Below, in pieces: positions 1 to 10,985 of a stretch of DNA of 64,000 nucleotides (positions are counted from its first letter, which is position 1; each line of letters begins with the position of its first letter). Under the pieces are notes generated by a model that was not told where the DNA came from, did no database searches, and was given only the letters and a program-made list of their open reading frames with translations. The translations under genes were made by a program, and so were the position numbers. The stretch comes from Triatoma infestans (lineage: Eukaryota > Arthropoda > Insecta > Hemiptera > Reduviidae), in NCBI GenBank assembly GCA_011037195.1, contig JAAEAF010014557.1, positions 62,001-126,000 of the forward strand, in the 5' to 3' direction.

Positions 1-692
1 CCTTGTCTGTTTTATTAGACTTAAGAGTCCTGAGAGATTCTTGGATGAAGCTTGCAGGCGTCAGTTTCTGCTCTCCAAAAAAAGGAGAAACCTCAAGCAT
101 ACAAACCCCTCACACTGACACAGTACGTGCAATGTTGTTTTGTATGTAACCGCGCCTTCTACGATTTTGTAGGTTTGTTTCAAATTTAATGAATTTGTTT
201 TAAATAAGCCTTATATTACTGCTAAACCTTGGTCACTATAATTCTCAATGGAATTTGCTATTCCATACAAGCCAAGCCGCTGAGAGCGCCATTCTAATAA
301 TTAGGGTTTTTTGAAACACTTGCAATCAATTTATTTTGGATGCTGCAGCCCCAGATTTTACTTCCGTACATTAAGCTGGGCTCTTAATACTGAAATGCAA
401 TATTTTTTAATGCAGACTGCTTATTGAATAAAGGATGGAGCAGTTTGACCATCTTATTAATGATTGTTTAGGTTTCCGCGGCCATATTGTGAGCTCTGTC
501 AATTCGTCAACGTTCACCGAATATCGAAGCACGAATTTTTAAGACACAGGAATCCAAAATTTACTGATTGTAATAGTTCATATTTTGATTAATAAAGACG
601 TGGTTCAGCCTGAGAATGATTTGAATTCTATTGCAAGTGAAATCACAATTACTTTTGCATATTCCTTCAAATTTAATACATGCAATTTGCAG
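1..692. other. Upstream intron of zinc-finger gene, no supported exon
   Basis: This stretch precedes the first certain zinc-finger exon. It ends in a splice acceptor (AG at 691-692) that leaves two bases to complete a split codon, so at least one more exon lies upstream. I could not place that exon convincingly here. A short open stretch near 20-160 is possible but has no zinc-finger signature and no clear donor. Confidence 0.5.
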
Positions 693-934
693 GTAACAAT
701 CAAAATGAAGTGAGCGATTTAAACAGCTACAATATCGTGTGCCCGCTCTGCTCAATGATTGTACCGGTCGGTTCCTTGGAGGTTCACACGGCCACCATCC
801 ACGGCAGCACCATTCGCACACATGGCAACATGGCGCCCGGCAATCCCGACCTATCCGCTTGGCATCTGGACACACCTAGCGCCACCAAGCGGCCTAGATT
901 GCCATTTAATACCTCTGAAAATTTATTACAAAAA
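693..934 (+). CDS. Zinc-finger gene, first visible exon
   Basis: The exon opens after TTTGCAG and closes before GTTAGT. It starts with two bases of a split codon and ends on a codon boundary. It encodes one C2H2 finger (CPLC, then H-x4-H in HTATIH), followed by a basic stretch (ATKRPR) that could act as a nuclear localisation signal. Confidence 0.8.
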
Positions 935-3900
935 GTTAGTATATATACCATATTTTGCGCTGGTGTTGGTGTATATATACATATACATATATATATAATT
1001 TGAAACACTCACACGACTTTCTCCTACTGCTGTTACTACAATTTATATATAAAATGACAAATTTTCTTTAAACTCAAATTTTACATATTTGTTAACACAT
1101 TCTGTAAATACAGAGGTTGTGAGAGGATAAGCAGGTCCCAACCTACTAAACTAGGCAAGTAAAGAAGTGATTATATTCTGGCCCAGAACAGCGTATCAAA
1201 AACACAACTAACTGCATATAATATTTCAAATTTAATGCCACAAATTACGCACAACTATTCAAAATCTTTTTTTTTTTGAAAAATGTTTCAAATAAAAGTG
1301 TTAGGTTTATATCTATGCGCAAAGCATACCGAGTTTAAAGGAAGTCTTATAGACTTAATCACACATACACATACTGAGACCATTTTCTAAAATCAACTTT
1401 TTTGGACTCAAGGGACCTCAAAACATGTTTGTGCAAAAAGCCCCAATTTATGCGCCTATATTAATATATCTTGTTTCATTCTTAACAGCACAGAGTGGAA
1501 TACTCCCATCCGGGCGTACTGCTATGTTCGCAATGTGATGCAGCCCTGCCAGACTTTGAGTCGTTTCGTCGTCACGTGAAGTGCCATCTTGAAGAAAGAT
1601 CTTCACACACGTCCGGCGGCTGTACGACGGCGGCCGAACTGGCCAAGCCGGTGGCCGGTGGGAACAGTTCGACACCGGTCTGTCCTTATTGCGGCACCAT
1701 CCAGCCCAACACGGAGAATCTCATCCAGCACATCGGCACACACCTACTGGCTCGTATCACCGATTACGGCTGTAATACTTGTTTGCGCTTGTTTTCAACT
1801 TTGGACAACTTACGAAGACATTTAATGGATTGCCATGCTTTCGTGGCGTACAGATGTTGTCTGTGCTCTGATCTTTTCGAGTCAAAAGTCGCTATTGAGG
1901 TAAATATATTAAGTTTTTAAGTCCTTTAGAATAATAACTTGAACAAAATATCAAGTTCGAACTTTTCAGCGATTTTCCATTTTTGAGTTATGCTGGCAAA
2001 CACACATCAATTTCTAAAATCCACTTTTTCGAACTCCAGGGTGAAAACTCGATATCAAAATATTATACTTTCATATATTACAACTTAATAATATTGTATT
2101 AATTTTATTTCAGGTGCATTTCACAGCGAAGCACTGCAATGAGGTGAAGCAGTATCGATGCACAGCCTGTCCGAGCTTAGCACCACTCGCTTCTGAACAT
2201 GAATTCTGGTTGCACATTAAGACGGTGCATTGTAATTTTAAAATCAATTCACCGACTCCGCCAAATATTTCGGTAAATAAAAAATTACAAAAAAAAAATC
2301 TGGTGTGAAACACTCACACTGTTTTCTCTTACTACTTAATTAATATAATTATTAATTACTTAGCCCTAAGATATGAAAGAGTTAGTGACTATACGTGCAA
2401 GGCGGCTAATAAATTTAAGTGATATCACTGAAGTTCAGAAGAGATTGACAATAACTTCCAACAATAACATTTGAAATTTAACAATAATTAAAAAAATTAT
2501 CTAAAGGCTACGTCGAATTTGGTTATTATACCCTAAATAATAACATATAAATAGCAAATAATAGCTTACACACATACATTAAATATAAAATTTGTTTTTT
2601 TATATAATTATAACTGTATTAAAAAGAGTAAGAGAAAGTCGTGTGAGTGTTTCACACCAGTTTTTTTTCTTAGCGCCCGGTTTTTTTATCACTGTATTCT
2701 TGTTATATTTTTTAGTCTCCAAGATTGCTGCGCTGTGTATTCTGTAGTATGACGTTCTCCACAGAATTGGAAATGCAATATCATCTATCGGTGCATACAA
2801 AGCAATATCAATGTCCAATATGTTCAGAAGGGTTCCATGTTGAATATCTGTTGGACAAACACATGCAGTGTGCTCATGGACCAGAGGTTTGTTTTTGGAA
2901 TTTATGCCAAACATTGTTATCAAAATCTGATGTGAAACAATCACACGGTAAATTACCATGATCTCCTTAAATGTGGAGATAAATTGGAATGAGTACTTCT
3001 GTAATGAGTAAGTTCTTCTGTATTCAAGTTATTTTATTTTGTCTTTTTTTAAATTTAATGCGCGTCAACATCTATGGTCATTGGCGCCCGGAAAGTTCTC
3101 AGTGCACTGCCGGCCTCTAGACAGTGTTCTCTCGTTACAGACAACACTGTCCATCGCCGGACTGTGAAGAGAAAAATCTAAAACAGTACAGCTGGATTCG
3201 AACCCGGGTCCTCCGCGTGGGAGTCTAGTGTGCTAACCACTGAGCTAATCCTTTCCCTTGTATTCAAGTTATTAATAAAATAAGAGTTAAGATGTTGTTA
3301 AACCATTTAATTACATGTTTAATAGCCTGATAAACTATAATTTTTGGAAATTATTGTTGGGGGAGTTGAAGAACTTTAATAATTAGATTAAAATGTAACT
3401 TTAATGTACATGAATAGATATTATAGGTAATAATTTAGTTTTAAAATGCATGGATGCTGTCCGGAGTATATTGTGGTAATCCCCGTTTCAGATCTGTGCA
3501 CCATAACATAAAATTGCTCGACTTGCTGAATACAAGCAATTTCTTGGACAAAATTATGCTTTAATTTGATACAAACTTCTTCCAGACTGAATTCAAATCC
3601 ATCTTGGATTTAATAAATTTTTTCAGCTATGTGCTTTAATTATTGAAAGCAATGGCCGACAGTAGGATTAATTTCTATTTTATAAAAATGTGTAATTAGA
3701 AATATTTTAAAAGTTTTTTTTTTTTATTCACAGACATCAAGCAGTTTGAGTGACTTGCAAGCTGACAATGGGAGCATGCAGGTGCAAGCGGCCGTTCTCA
3801 ATGCAAGTAATGAAACTACTAGTTCTACTTCTGATATCTCTGCCAAAAAACCTGATATTTCTCATAACAGCAGCAATAACAGCAACAACAACAGCAATTG

Positions 3901-6900
3901 CAATAACAATAACAACAACAACAACAACAACAATAACAATAACAGCAAAGACTGTGGGATATGCGAAGCTGGTGACTTCGCGTCTGAAGCAGAACTAAAC
4001 GCCCACCGCAAGCTTGTGCACCATTTGAAGACATCTTCTACCACTAAAGTAAAATTTATTCTAGAAATATTTTTAGTTAAATATTAATTTATTAATAAAT
4101 GAGGAGTAATGCCGCTCTGGGAGCCAATTAGTAACTAGCTCGTGAAATGCACTCACAGACATATTGACACAGAGGTCCATCAGTACCTCACCTAAGACTT
4201 TATAGGAATTGTAATGGTTTCTCCTTCAATATTGCAGCCCAGGGAAGTCAGTCAAGACCCGCCTGCTTACACCTAGCAGAACCAAAGAAGGAGGAATTCC
4301 CCAGAGCTTGGCTTGACAGTCATAAAAGCGATAGAGTTTTCTACTAAATAAAATCCGCTGTGAAACACTCACACAACTTTCTCTTACTCCTCTTATTCAT
4401 AAAAGGACAATTTTTTTTTAAACAAAAATTTTACGTATTTGCCACAACATAAACATAAACATGGTGGGAGGAAAAGTGCCAACTTACAACCAGAGACAGG
4501 TAGAGAATGATTACATTGTAGAGAGGCCAATTATTATTATTATTATATAACTGGGTACCTATGGCATGGGACCTAAGCCTATGTGGCTTTTATCCCCCTA
4601 ATTAATCTCCCCTGGTAGTCTACCGGTTTGTCTACAGTATCCTAAAATATCTTTCAGCTCCAACCCTCCCAGACAGTCCTGCGAGAGTGATGCCCTCCCA
4701 AATTCGCGAAAACGGGGACACTGACATACATAGTGATACACTGTTTCCCTAACTCCATCATCACAGTTCTGACATAAGGGACTAGGAGTCCTCCCTATAT
4801 TATGCAAATGACGAGACAGCCATGTATGTCCAGTCACTACACCTAAGGGACAGTATGTAGTCTGAAGCCCTCTGCTTAGTCCCTTTGATAAATCTTTTAG
4901 CCTGGAGGCACCCCTGCGTGTCCTCACAGCATTTCTCCAAAACTCTCGTCTCTAAAGTCTAATCTGACTAACACAGAACTTCTTAGTGACGGCAAGGGCT
5001 GGCTCGGGACCACAAAAAGGTAAGGAAGATCCCTCCCTAGCCAGTCAATCCGCCCTATCGTTGCCCTCTATCCCCGCATGGCCACCCGGTACTGGGTACC
5101 CACCCAGTAGAGCTGCACTTTGTCCCTCCGAGAGAGGCCAATAATATTAAACAAATGCATTTAATGAATATGTGAATGGGTCCGCAATGCTGGATAACAT
5201 CTGGTATTTTATCCGTCGTAGTATGCATATTTATTTTATTCCTGACCGGTTTCGGATTTTTATCCATTTGAATTTTGAACACCTCAGATTCCCAAAGTAC
5301 CAAAGACATAGTTTTCAGAAAAATGTTACAAATAAAAGTGATACTTTATATATCTGTACAGTTAGTATTTCAAGTTTAAAGGAAATCGTTTCCTTTGATT
5401 TTTCGTACTCAGGGAACCTCAGAACATGTATTTTCAGTGGTAACTCAATTTCGGAAATTTGATACGAAGCAATACTTCAACCATCAAGAAGACAACACTC
5501 TGCCAGCTTAGTCTGTCAGCCGTTTCGCTCATTTAGCCTTGCGCTACTTTTTCTCTTGTCCAACTATAATGTCCATGCAGTATCTTTGCTTCAATTACAT
5601 GCCAATGAATTGTGAGCGTAGTTCCATTCTCTATCTCATCTCACAAAAATTCCACTACTCTCATCAATTAGTTTTATTATTTAAGAAAGCAAAAATAAAC
5701 TTAAAGTTCTTTCTAGGTGAGTCTGCATTGTGCCTACTGTAAGGAGAACTGTAAATCTCGAGCCGAATTGGAAACCCACATGAAGACACACTGTCAGGGC
5801 GGCCTGGGTCCTGGTAAACACAAATGCAACATCTGTGATGAACTTTGCAGTTCAGCTATTGCACTTGCAGAACACAAACTGACACATTGCAAGGTAAATA
5901 TTAATTTTTCTTTCAAACTTAGAATTGTGTCATTGAAATTTCACCGGAAATACATTTTTTCAGGTCCTTTAAGTACGGAAAAAATCTGGTATGAAACACT
6001 CACACGACCTTTTTTTGACAGAACCTTCAGTACCCCCTCTAAAATCAAATTTTTTCACAAAAATGTTACAAATAAAACTGATACTTTTTTATCTATGCCG
6101 CAAGTATTTAAAAGTTTAAAGCAAATCGAAAAGTCGCAGGAAGCTCAAACTTGGTATTCCGTTTAGGTATTACCACCGCATCAAACACAAAGATTTCGGG
6201 CTAAATCCAACAACCAGAAGTGCCACTGTACCGAATGATTTTTTTTTCAAACTTTTGTGATTAAGATGGCTCCAACGATTTTCTTTAAACTTGACATATC
6301 AACTACACATACAAATAGCTATAACTTTTCTCCGGGAAAATTCATTTAAGGTCACTTTTGGGAGAGGAGTAGTTATGTTTTCCGTTAATGTGCTATTTCA
6401 GTTCAATGTGCTATACAATTCTGTCAACTACATAATATTAATTAGTGTTCGGTCGCGGCGCCTTTGAGGCTTAAATTTCATTCTATTTCTTTATATTTCT
6501 ATTTTTTATTACCCTGTTTATTGCGTTTGTACTTTAATCCCCTGTTACTTTCCAAACTACTATTTCCTGCTTCTTCTTTCATCTTCCGCCTCGTTCTTAC
6601 GCTTCCCCGCATTTTTCCCTCTCCTTCTATCTTGGTGGTGGGATTGTCGGCTCTTTTTATCTTTTTGAATTCGCGCGTTATTTCAGTTTCCCTCATCCTT
6701 CAAACCTTCTTATTTCTCTAAAATTTCTTCACTTACCTTCTATCTCTCGCCAACACAACTTCGTAGTTACCGCTTCATTAGTGAGTGAAAGTATTGTGAG
6801 TTCGCCTTTACAGTTATTCGCGTTTACAGTTTCACCTTCAAATTAATATTCATTATCTCCTTGAGACACAAGACTCGTCTTTCCTCGCCATCATTTTCAG

Positions 6901-9900
6901 AATCACTCACCTTCCGCGCCTGAGCTGTTGCAACACCATCAGCCGCTTCAACAGCAGCGTCATCTGTTACTAAAGGAGCATTCCAATCCTTTTCCGCTCA
7001 CCTGAGTTCCTTTCTTTCGCCATCCACGCACCCACACACACACTTACGCCACCTTTTCCTTTCTCAGTCCGCCTTTCGCCTCATCAACACTTCTTCGATT
7101 CATCACTCACCATCACCAAAGGGTAAGTCTCGTTTTCATTTTTGACATTATTATTCATTTTTTTGTGTGTGTGTGTTTTTCCCGCTACTCGCCATCTCGC
7201 CTTGGGTGTCTGCCGCGCAGACAATTAGAATTATATAAGTTACCAAAATTCCCAGTTTGGAGAAATGGGTTGACTGGAACTGCGACTTTACTAAATAGGT
7301 TTCTTTAGTTTTTTTGTGATTTTCTCCATAAAAATGCCGACGGTTTTAAACACTAATAAGAATTGTGAGTGTAAAGAAAATGTTTGCCATTTCGCAGTGA
7401 GAGAAAGTCGTGTGAGTGTTTCACACCAGATTTTTTTTTATATTCATACAAATTAAGTAAGAACCAATTTAAATATGATTGCAGAAAAAAATTTAAGTCG
7501 CTAGCGCTCGTGTGGGCAAGCCTGAAAACTCGTGTATGTAAAAGTGGCCCTTTATCAAATAACTATTTTGCACTTCCAGGTGGTTCATGGCACAAAATGT
7601 ATCCAATGTAAGGCGAACTTAACGGATGAGGACAGTTTCACTGCCCACCTGGGTCAGCACGGAAACGGCAGCCTTCCAGCGCCTTGTGTCATCTGCAGGC
7701 AGACGTTGAACACAGAGGCAGAGGTGATGCTGCATGCCCGCCTACATCTCGGTATGGAGAGTAATCATGCAGCTATCGGCCAACATGTTTCACTATTGCA
7801 TGCAGGTGCCTGCAATTCAGCCTTCAGACCCACTAAGGTTTGTTCAGATATTATATAATTCTTGATAGTTTCGTTTGAAATGGCAAATTTTCGAAATTTC
7901 TACTTTTTCACCGAAAGTATATATATGTTCTAAAGTTTCCGGAGGACGAAAAAGTGGTTTTTAGAAATTATCAGTGGGTGTATTTTGGTGGGTATGATTT
8001 AAAAAAAAAAAAAAGCGACTTGACAATAAGGTTTTGGTGAAACTTGGACGATCAGAAAGAAGTACCACTTTATTAAATAGTTTTGTCTTTTTTAAGGCGG
8101 TTTCCTTGAAAACGGCCCCAACGAGTTTCTGTTGTCGTTGGTTCCGCAGAGCTGGAAAGCATCAGAGATATTTTCTGTGATAGCCTGCTTCTTTTTTGTG
8201 GTCATCGACCAGTTTCGGGCGTTCGCCCATCATTAAGATGTTTTTGCCGAAAGAGTGTTCTAAAAGTGGCCCTTTACGCTAAGGCAGGGGGGGAATTGCC
8301 CCCAGTCTATGTTATCACACTGTTTTGAAAAAAACATCTTGATTATGGGCGAACGCCCGAAACCGGCAGAAGACCACAAAAAGAAGCAGGCTATAACGGA
8401 TAATATCTCTGACCTAACGAGTTTCTTTTAACTTGATATACAGACTTAACATAAGTAGGTCTATCACTTTTATAAGAAATTTTTTATGCTTTCCTCTAAA
8501 GTGTCATTTCAGTATATTATAGGATTCTGAAGTCTAAAGAATATTAATAACAATTTAATGTGTTGCAAACAATAAAGAGTTGGAAGAAAATCCGATGACT
8601 GGAAGTGCCGCTTTTCTGAACAGTTTTTACTTTCTCTTACTCCTAAATAATAGCAAGTTGTTTAGGAGTTGGGCTTTAATTAAAGAGTTAGGATATCTTG
8701 TCAAATTTTCGAAATTCTGTTTTCTCCTGAAATACATGTTTTAAGGTCTCTGAGTGAGGGGGGGACGCTTTTAGCGAATGATCTCTGTGTGTTTGAACAA
8801 TATATCTTAATGTGGTAAAATCACGGGATCCTCAAACTCAGGTATTCCATACCACTGCAGGTTTCGGGCAAAATCCATTAACCGGCAGTGCGATTCTACT
8901 GAATTTTTTCTTTCTTTCCAGTTTTTCGCCATTTCTCCGTAAACTGCTCCAATGATTTTCTTTAAACTCCTTATACTATCTTCACGCATACCTATCATTT
9001 AAAATTAAATATACACTATAAGCATTGATAATATTCCAAATTTGAAGTAAATCTGTTAATAGGAAGTGCGACATTAACGATTTCCTTTAAACTTGGAATG
9101 CTAACCGCACAGATATTGACCTATCACTTTTGAATTCACAACAGTAAGAGAAGGTTGTATGAGTCATACCAGATTTTTTTTTTAATTTTAATATATTATA
9201 ATTTTTGTTTAAGGAGTGGAGTGAAAACAGTCTGGAACTGGCCAGTTCGTGGAAGAAAGAAGCAATATCCCAGTTATCTCATTTAAGAGTCGGATGGAAC
9301 TTCCGGCCAGATCTGGACCGTCAGTACAAGGGTCATGTTCTGGCTAGGCCGCCAAGTATAATTAACGATCCCAAGGTAGGATCATATTATGTTGAACTGC
9401 TTATGACAGGCTGAAGTTAGTGGGAATACAGCGGGTCATCCAAAGGCAGGTAGTTTCAACAATGCTGAAGGACATTGGTTAGTCAATAGATCTCTGTAGG
9501 GACTCTACCCAAAATTCCATTCAGCTACAATGAAGAGACAGGAATGTTTCGGTCAGAAATGCCGTCAACCGGAAATGCGCTTTATTGAATTTCTGTCACT
9601 CTTTCATAATGTTCCCCAAAACTACACTAATGATTCTCTTCAAATATGGTATATAATATCTGACACAGATTGAGAATTGATACTAAACTGATTCTGGAAA
9701 AAAGCGGTGCCCCTTAGTGTACATTAAAATAATATAAGAGATTGACAAAAGGGGAGGCAAGCCTCGTTCCACCGCAACCTACACTAAGAGGTCTATTGTA
9801 AATTATTAAATAGGCAGTAGAACCATACATTTTGCTGAAATGGTACTTTAGAAGCTCGTGTTTCCTGCTATTATAATGGGATCTGAGTCATTAAAGATTC

Positions 9901-10515
9901 AGAGGATCCAAACAGCGGAGGAGCAGATATTAAATGAATCAAAAGTTAGTTACTCCCCACCTAGGCCAGTCTAGGGAGGGAGAGTTCGATTCATATAAAT
10001 AGAGCGACTGCAATACAGGACGACAGTTTACATCCAGTCAGCAACCTCTCTACTACCTTCTTATTACTCAGCCAGTCTGTCTTTTATATTTCTCTCGCTA
10101 CCTAACTTCTACTTTACTATAAAGTTCTTGCAGTTTGTGTGTTCTTTCATTATACAGTGTTCAGCATATCATCTAATTTATTTCTCTAAAATCCATTCTC
10201 TCTAATTCTCACATCCATTTTACTCTGAATTAGTTAGTTTTGGGCCCAATGGCATTGGTAAAATATGTGAAAGAAAAACCCACTGTTTCCCACCTAACCA
10301 ACAATACTTCATTCAGTTCATGATTTTTAACGGTTTATTATTTTTTTTAATTTCTGTTAAAGGCGCTGTTGGCACCCTACAACAAAGGCAAGCCAGAAAT
10401 TTGCCGAACTAAACCACCAACTGAGCTAATCGATGCCAGGGTTGTTAAAATTGAACGAGAAGATGTCTCCTACACAGATAATAGTTCAAATGCACAACAG
10501 ACTACAAATAATTGA
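693..10515 (+). CDS. C2H2 zinc-finger protein, 3' nine exons
   Basis: Nine exons (693-934, 1489-1899, 2114-2272, 2716-2886, 3734-4048, 5717-5893, 7580-7837, 9214-9375, 10363-10515) join in one frame with GT-AG introns. They give about 680 residues that end in a TGA stop. About ten C2H2 fingers with irregular linkers are scattered through them, along with a long polyasparagine tract. The C-terminal tail holds VKIERED, which fits the SUMO-attachment pattern (hydrophobic-K-x-E). The domain type suggests a nuclear DNA-binding or chromatin protein, but this is inference from the fingers alone. The irregular finger spacing does not match the tandem TGEKP arrays of KRAB/ZAD regulators. I do not recognise the orthologue. 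The N-terminus lies outside the window. The gene is convergent with DMAP1. Confidence 0.85.
998..1430 (+). mobile_element. Dispersed inverted-repeat family, partial copy
   Basis: Sixty bases after the donor at 935 the family terminus appears (TGAAACACTCACACGAC). Family body words follow: ATGTTTCAAATAAAAGTG near 1290 and GGGACCTCAAAACATG near 1411. The far end is missing. Non-coding. Confidence 0.6.
1489..1899 (+). CDS. Zinc-finger gene exon with three full fingers
   Basis: This 411 bp exon runs from CTTAACAG to GTAAAT in phase 0. It encodes three complete C2H2 fingers starting at CSQC, CPYC and CNTC, plus the first half of a fourth (CCLC). The histidines of the fourth finger (HFTAKH) are supplied by the next exon, which confirms the join. 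Confidence 0.85.
2114..2272 (+). CDS. Zinc-finger gene exon
   Basis: A 159 bp phase-0 exon between ATTTCAG and GTAAAT. It completes the split finger from the previous exon and adds one more finger (CTAC then H-x4-H). The neighbouring 443 bp intron is almost filled by an inverted-repeat element. Confidence 0.83.
2299..2660. mobile_element. Short inverted-repeat element filling a zinc-finger intron
   Basis: Both ends carry the same roughly 40 bp inverted sequence. The left reads TCTGGTGTGAAACACTCACA then a CTTTTCTCTTACT-like block, and the right is its reverse complement ending CACACCAG. An A-run lies outside the left end and a T-run outside the right. The 362 bp element takes up most of the 443 bp intron 2273-2715. 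It has no coding capacity, so it is MITE-like. Confidence 0.75.
2716..2886 (+). CDS. Zinc-finger gene exon with two fingers
   Basis: A 171 bp phase-0 exon after TTTTTTAG and before GTTTGT. It carries two C2H2 fingers (CVFC...H-x3-H and CPIC...H-x4-H) joined by a short linker. Confidence 0.83.
3034..3258 (-). mobile_element. tRNA-derived SINE with 15 bp target duplication
   Basis: On the minus strand the head reads like a tRNA: TTAGCTCAGTGGTTAGC (A-box) and GGTTCGAATCC (B-box). A roughly 130 bp unrelated body and an A-rich tail follow. The identical 15-mer TGTATTCAAGTTATT flanks it at 3019-3033 and 3259-3273, which fixes the ends. It lies in a zinc-finger gene intron. Confidence 0.9.
3734..4048 (+). 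CDS. Zinc-finger gene exon with polyasparagine tract
   Basis: A 315 bp phase-0 exon between ATTCACAG and GTAAAA. The first two thirds are Ser/Thr/Asn-rich low-complexity sequence with a long, nearly pure Asn run encoded by AAC/AAT codons. The end holds a degenerate finger (CGIC...H-x4-H). The reverse strand of the repeat reads as poly-Leu, which is only a shadow. Confidence 0.8.
3890..3947 (+). repeat. AAC/AAT trinucleotide repeat coding for Asn
   Basis: Runs of AAC and AAT codons in the zinc-finger exon 3734-4048. Being coding, length changes alter the protein by whole Asn residues. Confidence 0.85.
4532..5130 (-). mobile_element. 5'-truncated LINE with RNase H and C-terminal zinc motif
   Basis: Perfect 12 bp duplications AGAGAGGCCAAT at 4520-4531 and 5131-5142 bound this insert. 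On the minus strand it encodes, with breaks, an RNase H end ([11 protein letters not shown]) and the LINE C-terminal region with a CQNC...H-x4-C motif near 4720-4780. It ends in an (AAT)n tail next to the left duplication. The reverse transcriptase part is absent, as expected of incomplete target-primed reverse transcription. Confidence 0.85.
5165..5290 (+). repeat. Fragment of a foldback-type repeat
   Basis: The words GGGTCCGCAATGCT, ATAACATCTG and CTGACCGGTTT match the outer arm of the nested foldback at 36590-36720. Only one arm is present here. Confidence 0.6.
5717..5893 (+). CDS. Zinc-finger gene exon with two fingers
   Basis: A 177 bp phase-0 exon between CTTTCTAG and GTAAAT. It encodes two fingers (CAYC...H-x3-H and CNIC...H-x3-H) separated by a Gly-rich linker. 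Confidence 0.83.
5985..7429. mobile_element. Inverted-repeat family copy with terminal repeats facing each other
   Basis: The left end at 5985 reads TCTGGTATGAAACACTCACA. The right end at about 7398-7429 is its reverse complement (GAAAGTCGTGTGAGTG, then TTCACACCAGA). Family body is seen to about 6400. The interior from 6455 to 7130 is a different, strongly pyrimidine-rich sequence. The copy fills most of intron 5894-7579. Confidence 0.6.
6455..7130. other. Pyrimidine-rich block of unknown origin
   Basis: About 680 bp dominated by C and T on the plus strand, with many CTT/TCC runs and few G. It ends in a donor-like CACCAAAGGGTAAGTC. It is open in one frame at 6464-6721, but that product is a Leu/Phe-rich artefact of the composition. 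A LINE or LTR 5' leader, or an alternative leader exon, are possible. I have no homologue. Confidence 0.35.
7580..7837 (+). CDS. Zinc-finger gene exon with two fingers
   Basis: A 258 bp phase-0 exon between CTTCCAG and GTTTGT. It holds two fingers (CIQC...H-x3-H and CVIC...H-x3-H), then a His/Ala-rich segment without a clear finger. Confidence 0.8.
8145..8412. repeat. Foldback (long inverted-repeat) element
   Basis: The left arm (about 8150-8250) contains GCATCAGAGATATTTTC, AGCCTGCTTCTTTTTTGTGG and TTTCGGGCGTTCGCCCAT. The right arm (about 8330-8410) is the reverse complement of these. About 80 bp separate the arms. A second copy lies at 12100-12590 and a fragment at about 34608-34660. Confidence 0.75.
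9133..9185. repeat. Right terminus of the dispersed inverted-repeat family
   Basis: AGTAAGAGAAGGTTGTATGA, then CATACCAGA and a long T-run. This is the family's right end. The T-run supplies pyrimidines just upstream of the acceptor at 9212-9213. Confidence 0.7.
9214..9375 (+). CDS. Zinc-finger gene exon, non-finger region
   Basis: A 162 bp phase-0 exon between GTTTAAG and GTAGGA. It encodes a Trp-containing region without cysteine pairs. It is placed in the gene by frame continuity and splice sites only. The acceptor lies about 30 nt after the T-run end of a dispersed inverted-repeat element. Confidence 0.7.
9876..10235 (+). repeat. LTR-like repeat, first copy
   Basis: This block and 52415-52780 share the same order of motifs: AATGGGATC, the CCCACCTAGGCCAG block, CCAGTCAGCAA, TTTCTCTAAAATCCAT and CTCTAATTCTC. 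A TATA-like ATATAAATAGAGCG occurs at about 10008. Length and promoter-like content fit an LTR, here inside a zinc-finger intron. The sequence after it (GGGCCCAATGGCATTGG) may be element interior. Confidence 0.5.
10363..10515 (+). CDS. Zinc-finger gene terminal exon
   Basis: Opens after TGTTAAAG and runs in phase 0 to the TGA at 10513-10515. It encodes a 50-residue polar tail with the VKIERED sumoylation-like motif. The sequence to about 10750 is probably 3' untranslated; no strong AATAAA was singled out. Confidence 0.72.
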   Translation, partial: ALLAPYNKGKPEICRTKPPTELIDARVVKIEREDVSYTDNSSNAQQTTNN

Positions 10516-10756
10516 GAAAAATGGCCGAATAAGTATGGTGGCAGATTGATGAAGTGGGGGGGGCTGGTACGGTTGCTGGAGCATGGATTCGCCACTTCAC
10601 AAATATGGACGGCATGCCGGATCGAAGGCACTTAACTTTCAACTAACTGCCAGTAACAGGGAGAGTTCTTCAAATAGCTGAAGAGTTGGATAATAATTGG
10701 AATAGGTTACCAAAGGGTCACTTTTGATCCCTTGTAAACATAAGTAAAGGGATCTT
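10516..10756 (+). other. Probable 3' untranslated/downstream region of zinc-finger gene
   Basis: About 240 bp of non-repetitive sequence after the stop codon, before a SINE. It holds a G-run and no open frame. Its assignment as 3' UTR is by position only. Confidence 0.35.
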
Positions 10757-10761
10757 AATGG

Positions 10762-10985
10762 GAAAGAATTAGCTTAGTGGTAGCGCGCCGCTGGACTTCC
10801 ACACTCCTGGGTTCGAGTCCAGCAATGGCTGGCAATAGATTTTCACTTCATAGGAGCCTCTATAACTGATTGCCCGGTAATAGGGAGTGTTGTAATTAGA
10901 GAGGCCGGCAGGGGGAGGCTTCACCACTTCAATAAATCTTTCAGGTCGTACTGCCCTAACAAAATCTAATCTAATCCTAAATGGG
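10762..10985 (+). mobile_element. tRNA-derived SINE, diverged
   Basis: Plus-strand head with an A-box-like TTAGCTTAGTGGTAGC and a B-box GGTTCGAGTCC. The body matches the other SINEs (GGAGCCTCTATAACTGA; ATAAATCTTTCAGGTC). It ends with ATCTAATCTAATC. No exact target duplication was fixed. Confidence 0.7.

Larger units (their letters stand above)
4354..5490 (+). mobile_element. Dispersed inverted-repeat family copy with nested insertions
   Basis: The left terminus at 4354 reads TCCGCTGTGAAACACTCACA. Family body resumes at about 5310-5490 (AATAAAAGTGATA; ATACGAAGCAATACTTC). Between them lie a LINE fragment (4532-5130) and part of a second inverted-repeat element (about 5165-5290). This is a nested insertion inside a zinc-finger intron. 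Confidence 0.6.

Noticed and set aside
561..1008. Minus-strand open frames over the first visible zinc-finger exon
   Set aside because: Cys-rich by chance opposite a C2H2 exon; no splice or domain support.
3825..4044. Minus-strand Leu/Cys-rich open frames
   Set aside because: They are the reverse reading of the Asn codon repeat in the zinc-finger exon.
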